Source of the DNA: JAHEJN01 sp963787285
GTDB taxonomy: Bacteria > Actinomycetota > Acidimicrobiia > Acidimicrobiales > JAHEJN01
DNA length: 64,000 nt
Assembly (NCBI GenBank): GCA_963787285.1
Contig: CAWBCM010000009.1
Span: forward strand, 98,040 to 162,039
Direction: 5' to 3'
The notes under the pieces were generated by a model, which had not been told where the DNA came from, made no database searches, and saw only the letters and a program-made list of their open reading frames with translations. Below are positions 53,363-62,383 of the stretch, in pieces. Both the position numbers and the translations under genes were made by a program. Numbering within the stretch: the first letter of the stretch is position 1; each line of letters starts with the position of its first letter.

Positions 53363-54585
53363 ATGACCGAACCCGAACGCCCGCCGGTGGCCGATTGGGC
53401 CACCGACTTCGACCACACGAAAGCCGCCTACGCGGCGCGAGCGCCCCGAGATCTGGGACGAGCTGCGTCCGTCGTGCCCGGTTGCGCACTCCGACCGGTT
53501 CGGCGGCACGTGGCTGCCGATCCGTCACGACGACGTGAGCGCGATCGCCAAGGACACCGACCACTTCAGCTCACAGGGCGTGGTCGTCACCGAGTGGCGC
53601 CCCGACATCCCGAAGCCGATGGGCTACGCGCCGCCGATCACGTCAGACCCCCCGTTCCACAAGATCGCTCGCCAGTTCCTGCTCACGGCGTTCTCGCCGA
53701 AGGCGATCGCCGAGCTCGAAGCGCCGGCTCGCGTCATGTGCAACGAGCTCATCGACGATCTGCTCGCCCCCGGCGACCGACACCGTCGACGCGGCGGTGC
53801 AGTACGCGCAGCACATCCCGGTGCGGGTCATCGCCGACATGTTGGGCGTGCCCAAGGAGGATGGCCACCTGTTCCGCGGATTCATCCATCGCATCCTGGA
53901 GAACCCGGGTGCCGTCGAGGTCGCACCCGAGGACACGCTCGACGCGTACCTCGATGCGCTGGTCGCCCAGCGACAGGCCGAGCCACGCGACGACCTCATC
54001 ACCTATCTGACCCGCTCCACCATCGACGGCGAACCACTCACGGCGGCGCACGTCCGGGGAACCTGCGCGCTGTTGCTGCTCGCCGGAATCGACACGACCT
54101 GGTCGGCCATCGGCGCCAGCCTCTGGCACTTCGCCCAGCATCCCGACGACCGCCGCCGCTGGATCGACGACCCCGGCGTGCGCCCGTTCGCGATCGAGGA
54201 GCTGCTCCGCTTCTACGCTCCGGTCACGATGGCCCGCCTCGTCGCCGAGCCGGTCGAGGTGCGCGGCTGCCCCATGGAGGTCGACGACTGGGTGCTGCTC
54301 CCCTTCCCCGCGGCCAACCGCGACCCCGAGGCCTTCGAGCGGGCCGACGAGTTCGTCATCGATCGCCAGCGCAACCGTCACCTCGCCTTCGGCCTCGGCA
54401 TCCATCGCTGCATCGGGTCGAACCTCGCCCGCCTCGAGCTCTCGGTGGCGGTCGAAGAGTGGCTGCGCCGAATTCCCGACTTCGAGCTGGCCGACCCCGC
54501 ACAGGTTCGCTGGTCGACCGGTCAGATCCGCGGCCCACGCGAGCTGCCCGTCCACATCGTGGCGACGTCGGAGGCCGCGGCATGA
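53363..54585 (+). CDS. Cytochrome P450
   Basis: About 407 aa with frame changes near 53440 and 53775. Starts MTEPERPPVADWATDFDHTK; GGAG lies about 8 bases upstream. Landmarks: substrate region RPDIPKPMGYAPPITSDPPF, I-helix LLLAGIDTTWSAIG with the oxygen-activating Thr pair, ExxR as EELLRFYAPVT, and heme loop FGLGIHRCIGSNLARLEL with the Cys ligand. Class I bacterial P450 needing a ferredoxin, which follows at once (ATGA overlap). Substrate unknown; fatty acids, terpenes or steroids are typical for similar actinobacterial forms. Confidence 0.94.
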
Positions 54586-54797
54586 GGATTCGCTTCGACC
54601 GGGACCTCTGCCAGGGTCACAACCGCTGCTACATCCTGGCCCCCGAGCTGTTCGACACCGACGACGAGGGGTACGCGGTGCTTCGGGTCGAGGGCCCCGT
54701 GCCGCCCGACCTCGAGGAGAAGGCCCGCCTGGCGGCCGACAACTGCCCCGAGTTCGCCATCGAGATCGACGACGACTCGAGAGACCTCGACGCCTGA
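54582..54797 (+). CDS. P450-partner ferredoxin with Cx2Hx2C cluster motif
   Basis: 71 aa: MRIRFDRDLCQGHNRCYILA, PELFDTDDEGYAVLRVEGPV and AADNCPEFAIEIDDDS. The cluster motif is CQGHNRC with a distant third Cys (NCPEF), so His replaces the usual second Cys. Such CxxHxxC(n)C ferredoxins are known as P450 redox partners in actinobacteria and carry a 3Fe-4S or His-ligated 4Fe-4S cluster. The ATG overlaps the P450 stop by 4 bases, making a co-translated pair. Confidence 0.93.
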   Translation: MRIRFDRDLCQGHNRCYILAPELFDTDDEGYAVLRVEGPVPPDLEEKARLAADNCPEFAIEIDDDSRDLDA

Positions 54798-54802
54798 GCC
54801 GG

Positions 54803-55627
54803 TCACAAGACCGGGAGCAGCTCGTCGAACAGCGCGCAGAACTTCTCGGCAGCGACGGCTGCGGTCTCCATCACCTCTTCACCCGACAACCGGTGCGGCG
54901 CGATGCCGGCCGCGAAGTTCGTGCACAGGGAGATCCCCAAGACGTCGGCACCCATGTGCCGGGCCGCCGTGGCTTCGGGCACCGTCGACATGCCCACCAG
55001 TGAGCCACCGAGCTGCTTGGAGAGCCGGACCTCGGCTGGAGTTTCGAACATGGGCCCCTGCCACCAGAAGTAGACGCCTTCCTTCAGCGACACCCCGGCG
55101 CGTTCGGCGGCGGCGCGAGCCCGGCGGCGCAGCTCGGGTGTGTAGACGTCGGACATGTCAGGGAAGCGGGGTCCCAGACGATCGTCGTTCTCGCCCTTCA
55201 ACGCGCTGAACCCCGCCATGTTCACGTGGTCGGTGATGAGCACCAGATCGCCGGGGGCGATGTCGTCGCTGCAGCCCCCGGCGGCATTGGTCAACAGGAC
55301 CGATCGACAGCCGGCCAGGATCGCCGTTCGTACCGGGAAGGTCACGACATCCATGGCATGCCCTTCGTAGGCGTGGGCTCGCCCCGAGAGCAACAGAACG
55401 CGGTTGTCGCCCATCTGCACCGAATAGGCCGTCCCCGCATGGCCCGCCGCGGCGGGGATGGGGAACCCGGGAAGGTCGCGGTACGGGACGGCGACCGCGT
55501 CGGTCAGCGTGTCGGGGTACAGGCCCAGGCCCGATCCCAGAACCGCGACCACATCGTGACGCTGGCAGCCGGTGCGCTCGGCCAACACATCACGACAGCC
55601 AACGAGACGCTCGTACAGGTCGCTCAT
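54803..55627 (-). CDS. Purine nucleoside phosphorylase (6-oxopurine type)
   Basis: 274 aa, intact. Trimeric PNP blocks: VVAVLGSGLGLYPDTLTD (phosphate loop), VLLLSGRAHAYEGHAMDVVT, SVLLTNAAGGCSDDIAPGDL, LITDHVNMAGFSALKGEND, VYFWWQGPMFETPAEVRL (Glu for purine binding) and ISLCTNFAAGIAPHRLSGEE. The Asn in TNFAAGI corresponds to the residue that favours 6-oxopurines (inosine, guanosine) over adenosine. In this cluster it would split 5'-methylthioinosine or 5'-deoxyinosine made by the adjacent deaminase. ATG at 55627 touches the stop of the aldolase-SDR fusion. Confidence 0.92.
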   Translation of the reverse strand: MSDLYERLVGCRDVLAERTGCQRHDVVAVLGSGLGLYPDTLTDAVAVPYRDLPGFPIPAAAGHAGTAYSVQMGDNRVLLLSGRAHAYEGHAMDVVTFPVRTAILAGCRSVLLTNAAGGCSDDIAPGDLVLITDHVNMAGFSALKGENDDRLGPRFPDMSDVYTPELRRRARAAAERAGVSLKEGVYFWWQGPMFETPAEVRLSKQLGGSLVGMSTVPEATAARHMGADVLGISLCTNFAAGIAPHRLSGEEVMETAAVAAEKFCALFDELLPVL

Positions 55628-57594
55628 CAGATGACCCTTTCGTTCCCTCCGTCGATGGGGATCTGTGCCCCGGTGGTCGCCGCGAACCGGGGGCCGCACA
55701 GCTCGGCAACGACACCCGCCACCGTCGCCGACGTGACCTCGGTGCCCATGAGGTTGCGGGCCTTGTACTCGTCGACGGTCATGTCGTACTTGCTCGCACG
55801 TTCGGCGATGAGCTCGTCGCTCCACAACCCGGTGTCGAAGACGGCGTCGGGGTGCACGGTGTTGACGCGGACCCCGTCGTCGGCCCACTCCAGCGCGGCC
55901 ACCCGACCGAGCTGGGTGAGCGCCGCCTTGGAAGCCGAATAGGCCGCCGCGCTGCGGCCGGGAGCCTTGACGTTCTTCGAGCCGATGATGGTCACTCGAC
56001 CCCCGATCGGGGACAAGGCGAGGAGCGGGTGCAGCGTGGCGAAGAGCGAGGCCACCGCATCGACGTTCACCGCCTGCACGCTTCGCCACGCCTCGCCATC
56101 CAGCTCGGCAATCGGGACACTCGCACCGAAGACGCCCGCGGCCACCACGGCGATGTCGACGCCGCCGAAGCGCTCGACGCCGCGCTCGACGGCGGCCTGT
56201 TGCGCCTCACGGTCGGTGACGTCGACCGGGACTCCGATCCACGCAGGGCCCTCGAAAGCGGCCGTGACCGCGTCGTCGCGATCGAGCCCGATGACCGCGC
56301 AACCCCTGGTCAGCAACTCGGCAGCGCACGCACGACCGATGCCCGAAGCGGCTCCGGTGACCACCGCCACAGCGCCGGCCAGCTCCGGTGGTGGTCCGGC
56401 CAGGCGCAGTTTGGCCTGCTCCAGGTCCCAATACTCCACATCGAACAGGTCACCGGCGCTCAGAGCCCGATAGCCCCCGAGATGGTCCTCGACACGTTCG
56501 AGGACCGGCATCGTGTGGCGGTAGATGTCGGCCGCGATGTCGGCCGCCTTCGCCGTCTCGCCCACGGTGAGGACACCGAGCCGCTCGTCGACGACCACCC
56601 GCGGCGCGGGGTCGAGCATGGTCAGGTCGGCTCGACCCCGGTGCTCGTTCTCGTCGTAGTAGCGGCGGTACTCCTGCACGAACGCGCCCACGTCGGTGCC
56701 CACCATCGGGAGCCGCTTGGTGCGGATCACGTGGTCGGGTGTCAGCGGCCCCCGAGAAGCCAGACCGGCCAGATCGGGCCGGCGCACGAACCGGGTGCTC
56801 GTGGCATCGGTGTGCCGGGTCATCACCATGGCCTTGCCGGCCGCAACCGAGATCTGCCGCCGTAGCTGGGCCAGCTCGGCGCACGGCACCACCGGGAGCA
56901 CCTCGTCGGAGGGCGGCGGGACCGGGGCGTGTTCGTCGATCCAGCGGGTGGCCAGGCCGATCAGCTCGGCGTGGTGTTCGTACGCTTCGCGGGTGGTCTC
57001 GGCGAAGGTGAACAAACCGTGGTTCAACAGCACCATCCCGACGGTGCCGCCGTGGAACTGGGCCTCCCACAGCTCGGACACCAGCTTGGCCAGGTCGAAC
57101 CCCGGCATCACGTAGGGGATCACCACCACCGAGTCGCCGTAGATCTCCCGGACCCGGGCTTCGCCGTCGGCCACGTTGGTCAGGGTGATGATGGCATCGG
57201 CGTGGCTGTGCTGGACGGCCCTGTGGGGTAGGAGCCCGTGCAGGAGCGTCTCCACCGACGGCTGCGGAGCAGCAGGATCGAGTCGGGCTACGGAGAGCTC
57301 TCGCATCATGTCGGTGTCGGAGAGGCTCGGAAGGGCGAGCAACTCGTGCAGGCGTTGCACCGGCAGTGGAGTGAAGCCCTGAGCCTCGATGGTCGACAGA
57401 TCCCAGCCCGAACCCTTGACGTACAACGCTTCGATCAGCCGGCCGGTGACATCGGTGAAGGCGTCCTTCACCGAGGTGTTCCCGCCGCCATGGAGGACGA
57501 GATCGGGATCCGAGCCGATCAGTCGCGACCCGTAGACGCATTCGGCGAGATGACCGGCTTGCGACGCGGCGTCGGTCTCATTCCACTGCTGCAC
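55627..57594 (-). CDS. Bifunctional class II aldolase / short-chain dehydrogenase
   Basis: 655 aa, intact. GTG at 57594 has GGAGG 4 bases upstream. The N-terminal class II aldolase/adducin domain (about 1-400) has phosphate loop LVLHGGGNTSVKDAF, zinc ligands in RAVQHSHADAIITLTNVA and MVLLNHGLFTFAETT. The C-terminal SDR domain (about 415-655) has VAVVTGAASGIGRACAAELL, IGSKNVKAPGRSAAAYSASK (Ser, Tyr, Lys) and RVNTVHPDAVF. Best-known members are RhaD/RhaE-type rhamnulose-1-phosphate aldolase/lactaldehyde dehydrogenases. Here, with MtnA, PNP and MtaD neighbours, it could cleave 5-methylthioribulose- or 5-deoxyribulose-1-phosphate to DHAP plus an aldehyde and then oxidise or reduce that aldehyde. 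Confidence 0.93.
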   Translation of the reverse strand: MQQWNETDAASQAGHLAECVYGSRLIGSDPDLVLHGGGNTSVKDAFTDVTGRLIEALYVKGSGWDLSTIEAQGFTPLPVQRLHELLALPSLSDTDMMRELSVARLDPAAPQPSVETLLHGLLPHRAVQHSHADAIITLTNVADGEARVREIYGDSVVVIPYVMPGFDLAKLVSELWEAQFHGGTVGMVLLNHGLFTFAETTREAYEHHAELIGLATRWIDEHAPVPPPSDEVLPVVPCAELAQLRRQISVAAGKAMVMTRHTDATSTRFVRRPDLAGLASRGPLTPDHVIRTKRLPMVGTDVGAFVQEYRRYYDENEHRGRADLTMLDPAPRVVVDERLGVLTVGETAKAADIAADIYRHTMPVLERVEDHLGGYRALSAGDLFDVEYWDLEQAKLRLAGPPPELAGAVAVVTGAASGIGRACAAELLTRGCAVIGLDRDDAVTAAFEGPAWIGVPVDVTDREAQQAAVERGVERFGGVDIAVVAAGVFGASVPIAELDGEAWRSVQAVNVDAVASLFATLHPLLALSPIGGRVTIIGSKNVKAPGRSAAAYSASKAALTQLGRVAALEWADDGVRVNTVHPDAVFDTGLWSDELIAERASKYDMTVDEYKARNLMGTEVTSATVAGVVAELCGPRFAATTGAQIPIDGGNERVI

Positions 57595-57618
57595 CGGACC
57601 TCCTTGGTATCGGCGGGA

Positions 57619-58393
57619 TCACCATGTCGGGTGCGTGAGGACGCCCCCGTCGACCACGAGATCGTGGCCCGTGATCCATCGAGACAGCTCAGAACACAGG
57701 AACACACATGCGTCACCGACGTCTTCGGGGGTTCCGAGCCGAGCCAGCGGAGCGGCCGCCAGCCAGCGCGCCACCCCTTCTGGCCAGGCGTCCTCGAGCC
57801 CCGGGCGCCCGATCAGACCCGGGGAGACGCTGTTCACGCGGATGTGGTGAGGTCCGTAGGCCAGCGCCGCGGCCTTGGCGTGCATGACGAGAGCGGCTTT
57901 GGACGTCGCGTAGTGACCGTGGACCGCAGTGGGATGTCGACCCTCGATGGAGGCGATGTGAACGATCGAGCCGACAGTGCCACCCTCGCGGCATGGTGGC
58001 AGCCACGGCATGGGTGAGCCGATGCGCCGCCGTGAGGTTCGTGTCGATGATCTCGGTCCACTGCTCGTCGGTGAGGTCGGTGAACGCGACCACGGGCTGG
58101 ATCCCGGCGTTGTTCACCAGCCCGTCGATGCGACCGTGATGGTCGACCGCAGCCCGCACCACCGTGGCAGGGCCGTCGGGCGTGGTGAGATCGACGGTGA
58201 CGGGCGTGATCGCATCGGGCATCTCGTCGATGAGCTCGTCGAGTGGAGTGGTGCGCGTGTGGGCCACTATCGACGCCCCCGCCTGGGCCAGTCGGCGGGT
58301 GATGCCCGCGCCGATCCCACCGCCGGCGCCGGTGACCACGATGACTCGACCGGTGAGATCGATCATGGCGGCGGGGGTGGGCAGGTCGCTCAT
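57619..58393 (-). CDS. Short-chain dehydrogenase/reductase (SDR)
   Basis: About 257 aa with one frame change near 57995. Cofactor motif VIVVTGAGGGIGAGITRRLA, NNAG as LVNNAGIQPVV, catalytic Ser in IVHIASIEGRHPTA, YxxxK in HGHYATSKAALVMHAKAA and C-terminal RVNSVSPGLIGRPGLEDAW, ITGHDLVVDGGVLTHPTW. Classic SDR. Its ATG overlaps the cupin stop (ATGA) and its stop is 24 bases before the aldolase-SDR start. It may act on the alcohol/aldehyde released from the nucleoside pathway or on a sugar intermediate. Confidence 0.92.
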
Positions 58394-58845
58394 GGCTCGT
58401 CGAACCGGATGTATCGGGCGATATCGGTTGCCGCCGACGGGTACCGCTCGACGAGTGGATCGAGCGTGCCGAGCTCGAACCCGTCGTCGTGGAATGGTGG
58501 CGCCATCGTGGTGCCCACGAGCGACCACTCGCCGGTCGTCGACGCGCCCATCCAGACTCCGGTGGGCACCGGCACGAACGGACGTTGGCCGGCTGCGAGG
58601 TCGTCGCCCAGCATCGGTCGGGCTACCGGCGGCTCGCCCCCCAACAACAGCATCGCCACCGGGGCGCCGGCGTAGTGGTGCCACATCTCGGGGGCGTCGA
58701 GCCGGTGCAGCGCCGAGAAGTCGCCGGGCGCCAGCAGGAAGTAGATGGCGCAGCTGTCGCGGTCGCGCCAGGTCTGGGTCCACCGCCCACCCTCGCGGGC
58801 CAGGGGTTCGAGCCCCAGCAGGTCGGCGACGTCGTCGGCGTTCAT
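58390..58845 (-). CDS. Cupin_5 (DUF985) family protein
   Basis: 151 aa, intact: MNADDVADLLGLEPLAREGG, IYFLLAPGDFSALHRLDAPE, MWHHYAGAPVAMLLLGGEP and PTGVWMGASTTGEWSLVGTT, MAPPFHDDGFELG. The FSALHR...E.WH.Y pattern defines the DUF985 cupins, which bind small ligands or a metal but are poorly characterised. ATG overlaps the MtaD stop; the stop overlaps the SDR start. Function in the cluster is unknown; sugar-phosphate isomerase activity has been considered for cupins in similar places. Confidence 0.88.
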   Translation of the reverse strand: MNADDVADLLGLEPLAREGGRWTQTWRDRDSCAIYFLLAPGDFSALHRLDAPEMWHHYAGAPVAMLLLGGEPPVARPMLGDDLAAGQRPFVPVPTGVWMGASTTGEWSLVGTTMAPPFHDDGFELGTLDPLVERYPSAATDIARYIRFDEP

Positions 58846-60179
58846 CGAGCCAACCGCCGTGCGGTCTTGGTCATCTGCTCGGTGGCGCCGATCACGTCGA
58901 TCGTCGAGACCTGACCGTCGGCGACCACCTGACGGCCGTCGACCCAGACGCTCTCCACCGCCGCGGGCGACCCCGACCAGACGATTCGGTTGATGGGGTC
59001 GTCTTCGGCCTCGATGACGGGCTGGAAGGCGGGGCCGGACATGGACAGCGCCACCATGTCGGCCCGGCAGCCGGCCGTGAGGCGGCCCAGATCGGGCCGG
59101 CCGATGGCGTCGGCGGCCTCGGCGGTGACCATCCGGAGCGCCTTGGCGGGTGGGAAGTGCTGGGCGTCGCGGTGCTGGAGCCGCGACAGACGAATGGCCG
59201 TGCGCATCTCCTCGAACAGATCGAGGCGATGGTGTGAGGCCGGCCCGTCGGTGGCGATGCCCACTCGGATCCCGGCGGCCAAGAGCTCGTCGACGGGCGC
59301 CATGCCCGACGCATGCTTGGTGTTCGAGCACGGGCAGTGAGCCACGGCGACGTCGTTGCGGGCCAGGATGTCGATGTCGGTCTCGGACAGCCACACCCCG
59401 TGTGCCGCCAGGACGTCGGCTTCGAGGAGGCCGATCGACTCGAGGTACTCCGGCGCCGAGAGACCGGAGCGTTCTCGGACTGCGGCGTCCTCCCATTCCT
59501 CCTCGGCGAGATGGATGTGGACCAACATGTCCTGATCGACAGCGATCTCGGTGATTCGACGTAGACAGTCATCCGACACCGAGTAGGCGGCATGGGGACC
59601 GAGACCCACCCCGATGAGGTCGTTGGACCGCCAGCGGTCACGGGTGGCCACCATCTCGTCGAGTTGTTCCTCCCAGGTGCCGAAGCGGCTCAGCTGGTCG
59701 TCCTCGATCACCGGAGCAGTGACCAGGCAACGCAACCCGACGTCGGTGGCGCCCTGAGCCACGGCATCCCCGTGGAAGTACATCTCGACCGAGGCGGTGA
59801 TGCCGTTGCCCAGCAGCTCGGCGCCACCGACCTGCATGCCGACTCGGACATCGTCGGGGGTGAGCTGAGCTTCGCGGGGCCACATCACCTCGTGCAGCCA
59901 GCGGTCGACGGGAAGGCCTTCACCGGCGCCACGGAGCAGCACCATCGGGGTGTGGCAGTGGACGTCGATCATTCCCGGCATCAACACGCCGTCGATGTGG
60001 TGGCGTGCCGCTTCGCTTCGGTCGGGTGCTTCGCTCGATGGTCCCGACCACATCACTGCGCCGTCCTCGACGTCGACGACGCCCCCGTGGATGGGAGTCG
60101 TCTCGTCGTCGTCCATGGTGAGCAACAGGTCACAGACGTACCGATCCAAACTCCCTCCCTTCGGAATCTGGACCACCAT
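58842..60179 (-). CDS. mtaD: 5'-Methylthioadenosine/S-adenosylhomocysteine deaminase-like amidohydrolase
   Basis: 445 aa, intact; ATG at 60179. Metal and catalytic motifs: LMPGMIDVHCHTPMVLLRGA (HxH), GVGLGPHAAYSVSD, MLVHIHLAEEEWEDAAV (His and Glu), LAAHGVWLSETDIDIL (His), and GIRVGIATDGPASHHRLDLF (Asp). The TDGxASxxxLDxxEEM block marks the MtaD/SAH deaminase group. It converts MTA, 5'-deoxyadenosine or SAH to inosine forms. First gene of the minus-strand salvage operon, divergent from mtnA with 52 bases between starts. A later ATG (60115) is possible. Guanine or chlorohydrolase activity cannot be excluded. Confidence 0.88.
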   Translation of the reverse strand: MVVQIPKGGSLDRYVCDLLLTMDDDETTPIHGGVVDVEDGAVMWSGPSSEAPDRSEAARHHIDGVLMPGMIDVHCHTPMVLLRGAGEGLPVDRWLHEVMWPREAQLTPDDVRVGMQVGGAELLGNGITASVEMYFHGDAVAQGATDVGLRCLVTAPVIEDDQLSRFGTWEEQLDEMVATRDRWRSNDLIGVGLGPHAAYSVSDDCLRRITEIAVDQDMLVHIHLAEEEWEDAAVRERSGLSAPEYLESIGLLEADVLAAHGVWLSETDIDILARNDVAVAHCPCSNTKHASGMAPVDELLAAGIRVGIATDGPASHHRLDLFEEMRTAIRLSRLQHRDAQHFPPAKALRMVTAEAADAIGRPDLGRLTAGCRADMVALSMSGPAFQPVIEAEDDPINRIVWSGSPAAVESVWVDGRQVVADGQVSTIDVIGATEQMTKTARRLAR

Positions 60180-60231
60180 AGAAGCTGGAGTCGAACGACG
60201 GTTCCTGCTCGCAGGCCAATCGGGAGGACAC

Positions 60232-61269
60232 ATGGCACCAACCACGACCCGCACGCTGGACTGGGTGGACGATGCCGTCGAGCTGATCGACCAGACGCAG
60301 CTGCCGCATCGCTTCGAAATCCTTCGGATCGAGACCGTGCCCGAGATGGTCGCTGCCATACAACGGCTCTCGGTGAGGGGTGCCCCCGCCATCGGTGTCG
60401 CCGGTGCGTTCGGTGTCGCCCTGGCGGTCAGGGCCCACGGCACCGGCGGCGAGCAGTTGGACGAAGCCGTTGCGTCGCTGCGCGCCGCTCGCCCCACCGC
60501 GGTCAACCTTGCTCGGATGGTCGATCGAGTTGCAGGCGTTGCCGGCGAGGGGTTCCCCCGCGTGCTGGCGGAGGCCATGGCCGTCCGCGACGAGGAGTTG
60601 GCTGCGTCGGTCTCGATGGGAGAGTACGGCGCCGACCTCGTGGCCGAGCTGGTTCCCGATGCTGCGGTCCGGGCCATGACCATCTGCAACACCGGGGGCC
60701 TGGCTGCGGTCGAGCGGGGCACCGCACTTGCCGTGGTCCAGACGCTGCACGAGCGGGGCCTGCTCCGGGAGACGCTGCCGTTGGAGACCAGGCCCTTGTT
60801 GCAGGGTGCTCGCCTCACCACCTGGGAGCTCGACCGCATGGGTGCTGCCCATCGCCTCATCGTCGACTCGGCCGGTCCGTTCCTGCTGGCTCGCGGTGCG
60901 GCCGATGTCGTCCTCACCGGTGCCGACCGGATCGCGGCCAACGGCGACACCGCCAACAAGATCGGCACGTTCTCGCTGGCGCTCGGCGCCCGACATGCCG
61001 GCGTCCCGTTCATCGTGGTCGCGCCGGAATCGACCGTGGACACCGCGACCGGCACCGGCGGCGAGATCGACATAGAGGACCGAGGTCCGGCCGAGGTCGT
61101 GTCGCTGGCCGGCATGGCGACCGCCCCCGCGGGCACCGACGCCCTCAACCCGGCCTTCGATGTCACGCCCGCCGACCTCATCACCGCCATCGTCACCGAC
61201 CGGCGGATCATCCGCCTGGACCAGGGCCAGACACTGGCCTCGATGCCGCTCGGCGACCTCCGCCGCTGA
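60232..61269 (+). CDS. mtnA: Methylthioribose-1-phosphate isomerase
   Basis: 345 aa, intact; ATG at 60232 has GGGAGGA 5 bases upstream. Family blocks: MAAIQRLSVRGAPAIGVAGA, TICNTGGLAAVERGTALAVV (catalytic Cys), PLETRPLLQGARLTTWELDR and VVLTGADRIAANGDTANKIG (catalytic Asp), then FIVVAPESTVDTATGTGGEI. It isomerises MTR-1-P to MTRu-1-P, and in the DHAP shunt also 5-deoxyribose-1-P. The usual partners MtnB, MtnC and MtnD are not seen; instead a class II aldolase lies in the divergent operon. Confidence 0.95.
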   Translation: MAPTTTRTLDWVDDAVELIDQTQLPHRFEILRIETVPEMVAAIQRLSVRGAPAIGVAGAFGVALAVRAHGTGGEQLDEAVASLRAARPTAVNLARMVDRVAGVAGEGFPRVLAEAMAVRDEELAASVSMGEYGADLVAELVPDAAVRAMTICNTGGLAAVERGTALAVVQTLHERGLLRETLPLETRPLLQGARLTTWELDRMGAAHRLIVDSAGPFLLARGAADVVLTGADRIAANGDTANKIGTFSLALGARHAGVPFIVVAPESTVDTATGTGGEIDIEDRGPAEVVSLAGMATAPAGTDALNPAFDVTPADLITAIVTDRRIIRLDQGQTLASMPLGDLRR

Positions 61270-61412
61270 CGACAACGTCCTCGTCGCCGGTTCGCTCGCG
61301 AATCCCTTCTGCGCCGAAGGCTCCGGGGACCTAAGCCTCTGGCCTGAAACACAGCGCATCAATAGCGTCAACTCTGAGCGGACCGAATGTTGACTCGAGG
61401 GGTGATCGCACC

Positions 61413-61884
61413 ATGTTTGGCACAAAGAACCTCACCACCGATCTGATCGAAGAGTACCTCCAGCGCCTGAACTGGACGCTGATGAAATCGGTCGATCAGG
61501 ACACCGAAAAGGAGGGCATGGTCGTCACCGGTTGGATGGGAAACGCCGTCATCATCGATCCCAGCCTCGAAAAGCACATGGTCGAGTTCCGGGCCGTCGG
61601 GGTTGCGAAAGCACCACCCGATGAGACACCGGCTGATCGACTCAACGACCTCCTGCTCGCGCTCGGGTGGGCTCAACTTCAAGATGATGATGGGAACCTG
61701 GTGCTACGACCCCAACGACGGCGAGGTCGCTGTCAAGATCGGTGTGCCAATTCACGACGGCCTGTCGTTCGAAGCCTTCGAGCACTGCCTCACGACGATC
61801 CTCGTACCGCTGGTCTCGGTGTACGGGCCCCAACTGAAGGCCCTCATTGCCGGCGACACGACCATCAGCGCCGTTCTCCGCTGA
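61413..61884 (+). CDS. YbjN-like domain protein
   Basis: About 156 aa with one frame change near 61665. MFGTKNLTTDLIEEYLQRLN, SVDQDTEKEGMVVTGWMGNA, ADRLNDLLLALGW, LNFKMMMGTWCYDPNDGEVA and VKIGVPIHDGLSFEAFEHCL. The order (helix, sheet, LNFKMMMG-F, helical end) fits the YbjN/type III chaperone-like fold. It is directly upstream of the DUF4062 genes and may belong to the same system. In other bacteria YbjN-like proteins act as chaperones or tolerance factors. Confidence 0.72.
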
Positions 61885-61914
61885 TCCCGGACGGGTGGCA
61901 CGCAGAGGTCTCCG

Positions 61915-62329
61915 GTGGCGGGCCGTCGAGCGTCGTTGAGCTTCAGTGCCGAACAGCTACTGAGCGGACTCGAGCACCAGGTCGGTGCGGCCCCGTTGGC
62001 GGACTGGTTCGTCGCGCTCGTGGAACACGATCGCTCGCTCGCGGAGGCCGAGGCAGAGGGCCAAGCTTTGGATGGCCTGCTGTCCGTCGCACAGCGTGAG
62101 CTGGGCGAGGGTGAACCGCTGACCGCGGTCGACGTTGTAGCTCTCGCGACCGGTCGGGCCGCAGAACAAGGTCGGAACGTGGCGGGTACGACTGACGTTG
62201 CGGCTTCGATGCTGGCCGCCGCGCTGCAGGCCTGGCCGGGTTTCGCGGCGGGGCCGGAGAAGGCGGAACCGCTCCTCGATGAGGACGAGGAGAAACCAGA
62301 CGATCAAGCAGCGCCGGATGTGCCTTTGA
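61915..62329 (+). CDS. Hypothetical protein, possible effector-associated domain
   Basis: From GTG 61915: MAGRRASLSFSAEQLLSGLE, HQVGAAPLADWFVALVEHDR, ALDGLLSVAQRELGEGEPLT, then an acidic tail PLLDEDEEKPDDQAAPDVPL. Predicted helical. The frame stays open past 62329 but turns Arg-rich, so I end it where a TGA is reached after a one-base shift (62327-62329). No family recognised. It lies 30 bases after the YbjN-like gene and just before the DUF4062 gene, a place often held by small adaptor or effector domains of STAND systems. Confidence 0.5.
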
Positions 62330-62383
62330 GTCATTCCGCGGCAGCAGCTTCTCCTGTCGCTTCTCCCGAGTCCGTCGGGGCTG

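Noticed and set aside
60180..61352. Upstream extension of the MtaD frame
   Set aside because: It lies opposite the complete mtnA gene and is low-complexity (Ser/Ala/Arg); the family N-terminus begins at about 60179.
61367..61394. GTCAAC ... GTTGAC inverted repeat ahead of the YbjN-like gene
   Set aside because: Only 6-bp arms with a 16-base gap; too weak to call an operator.
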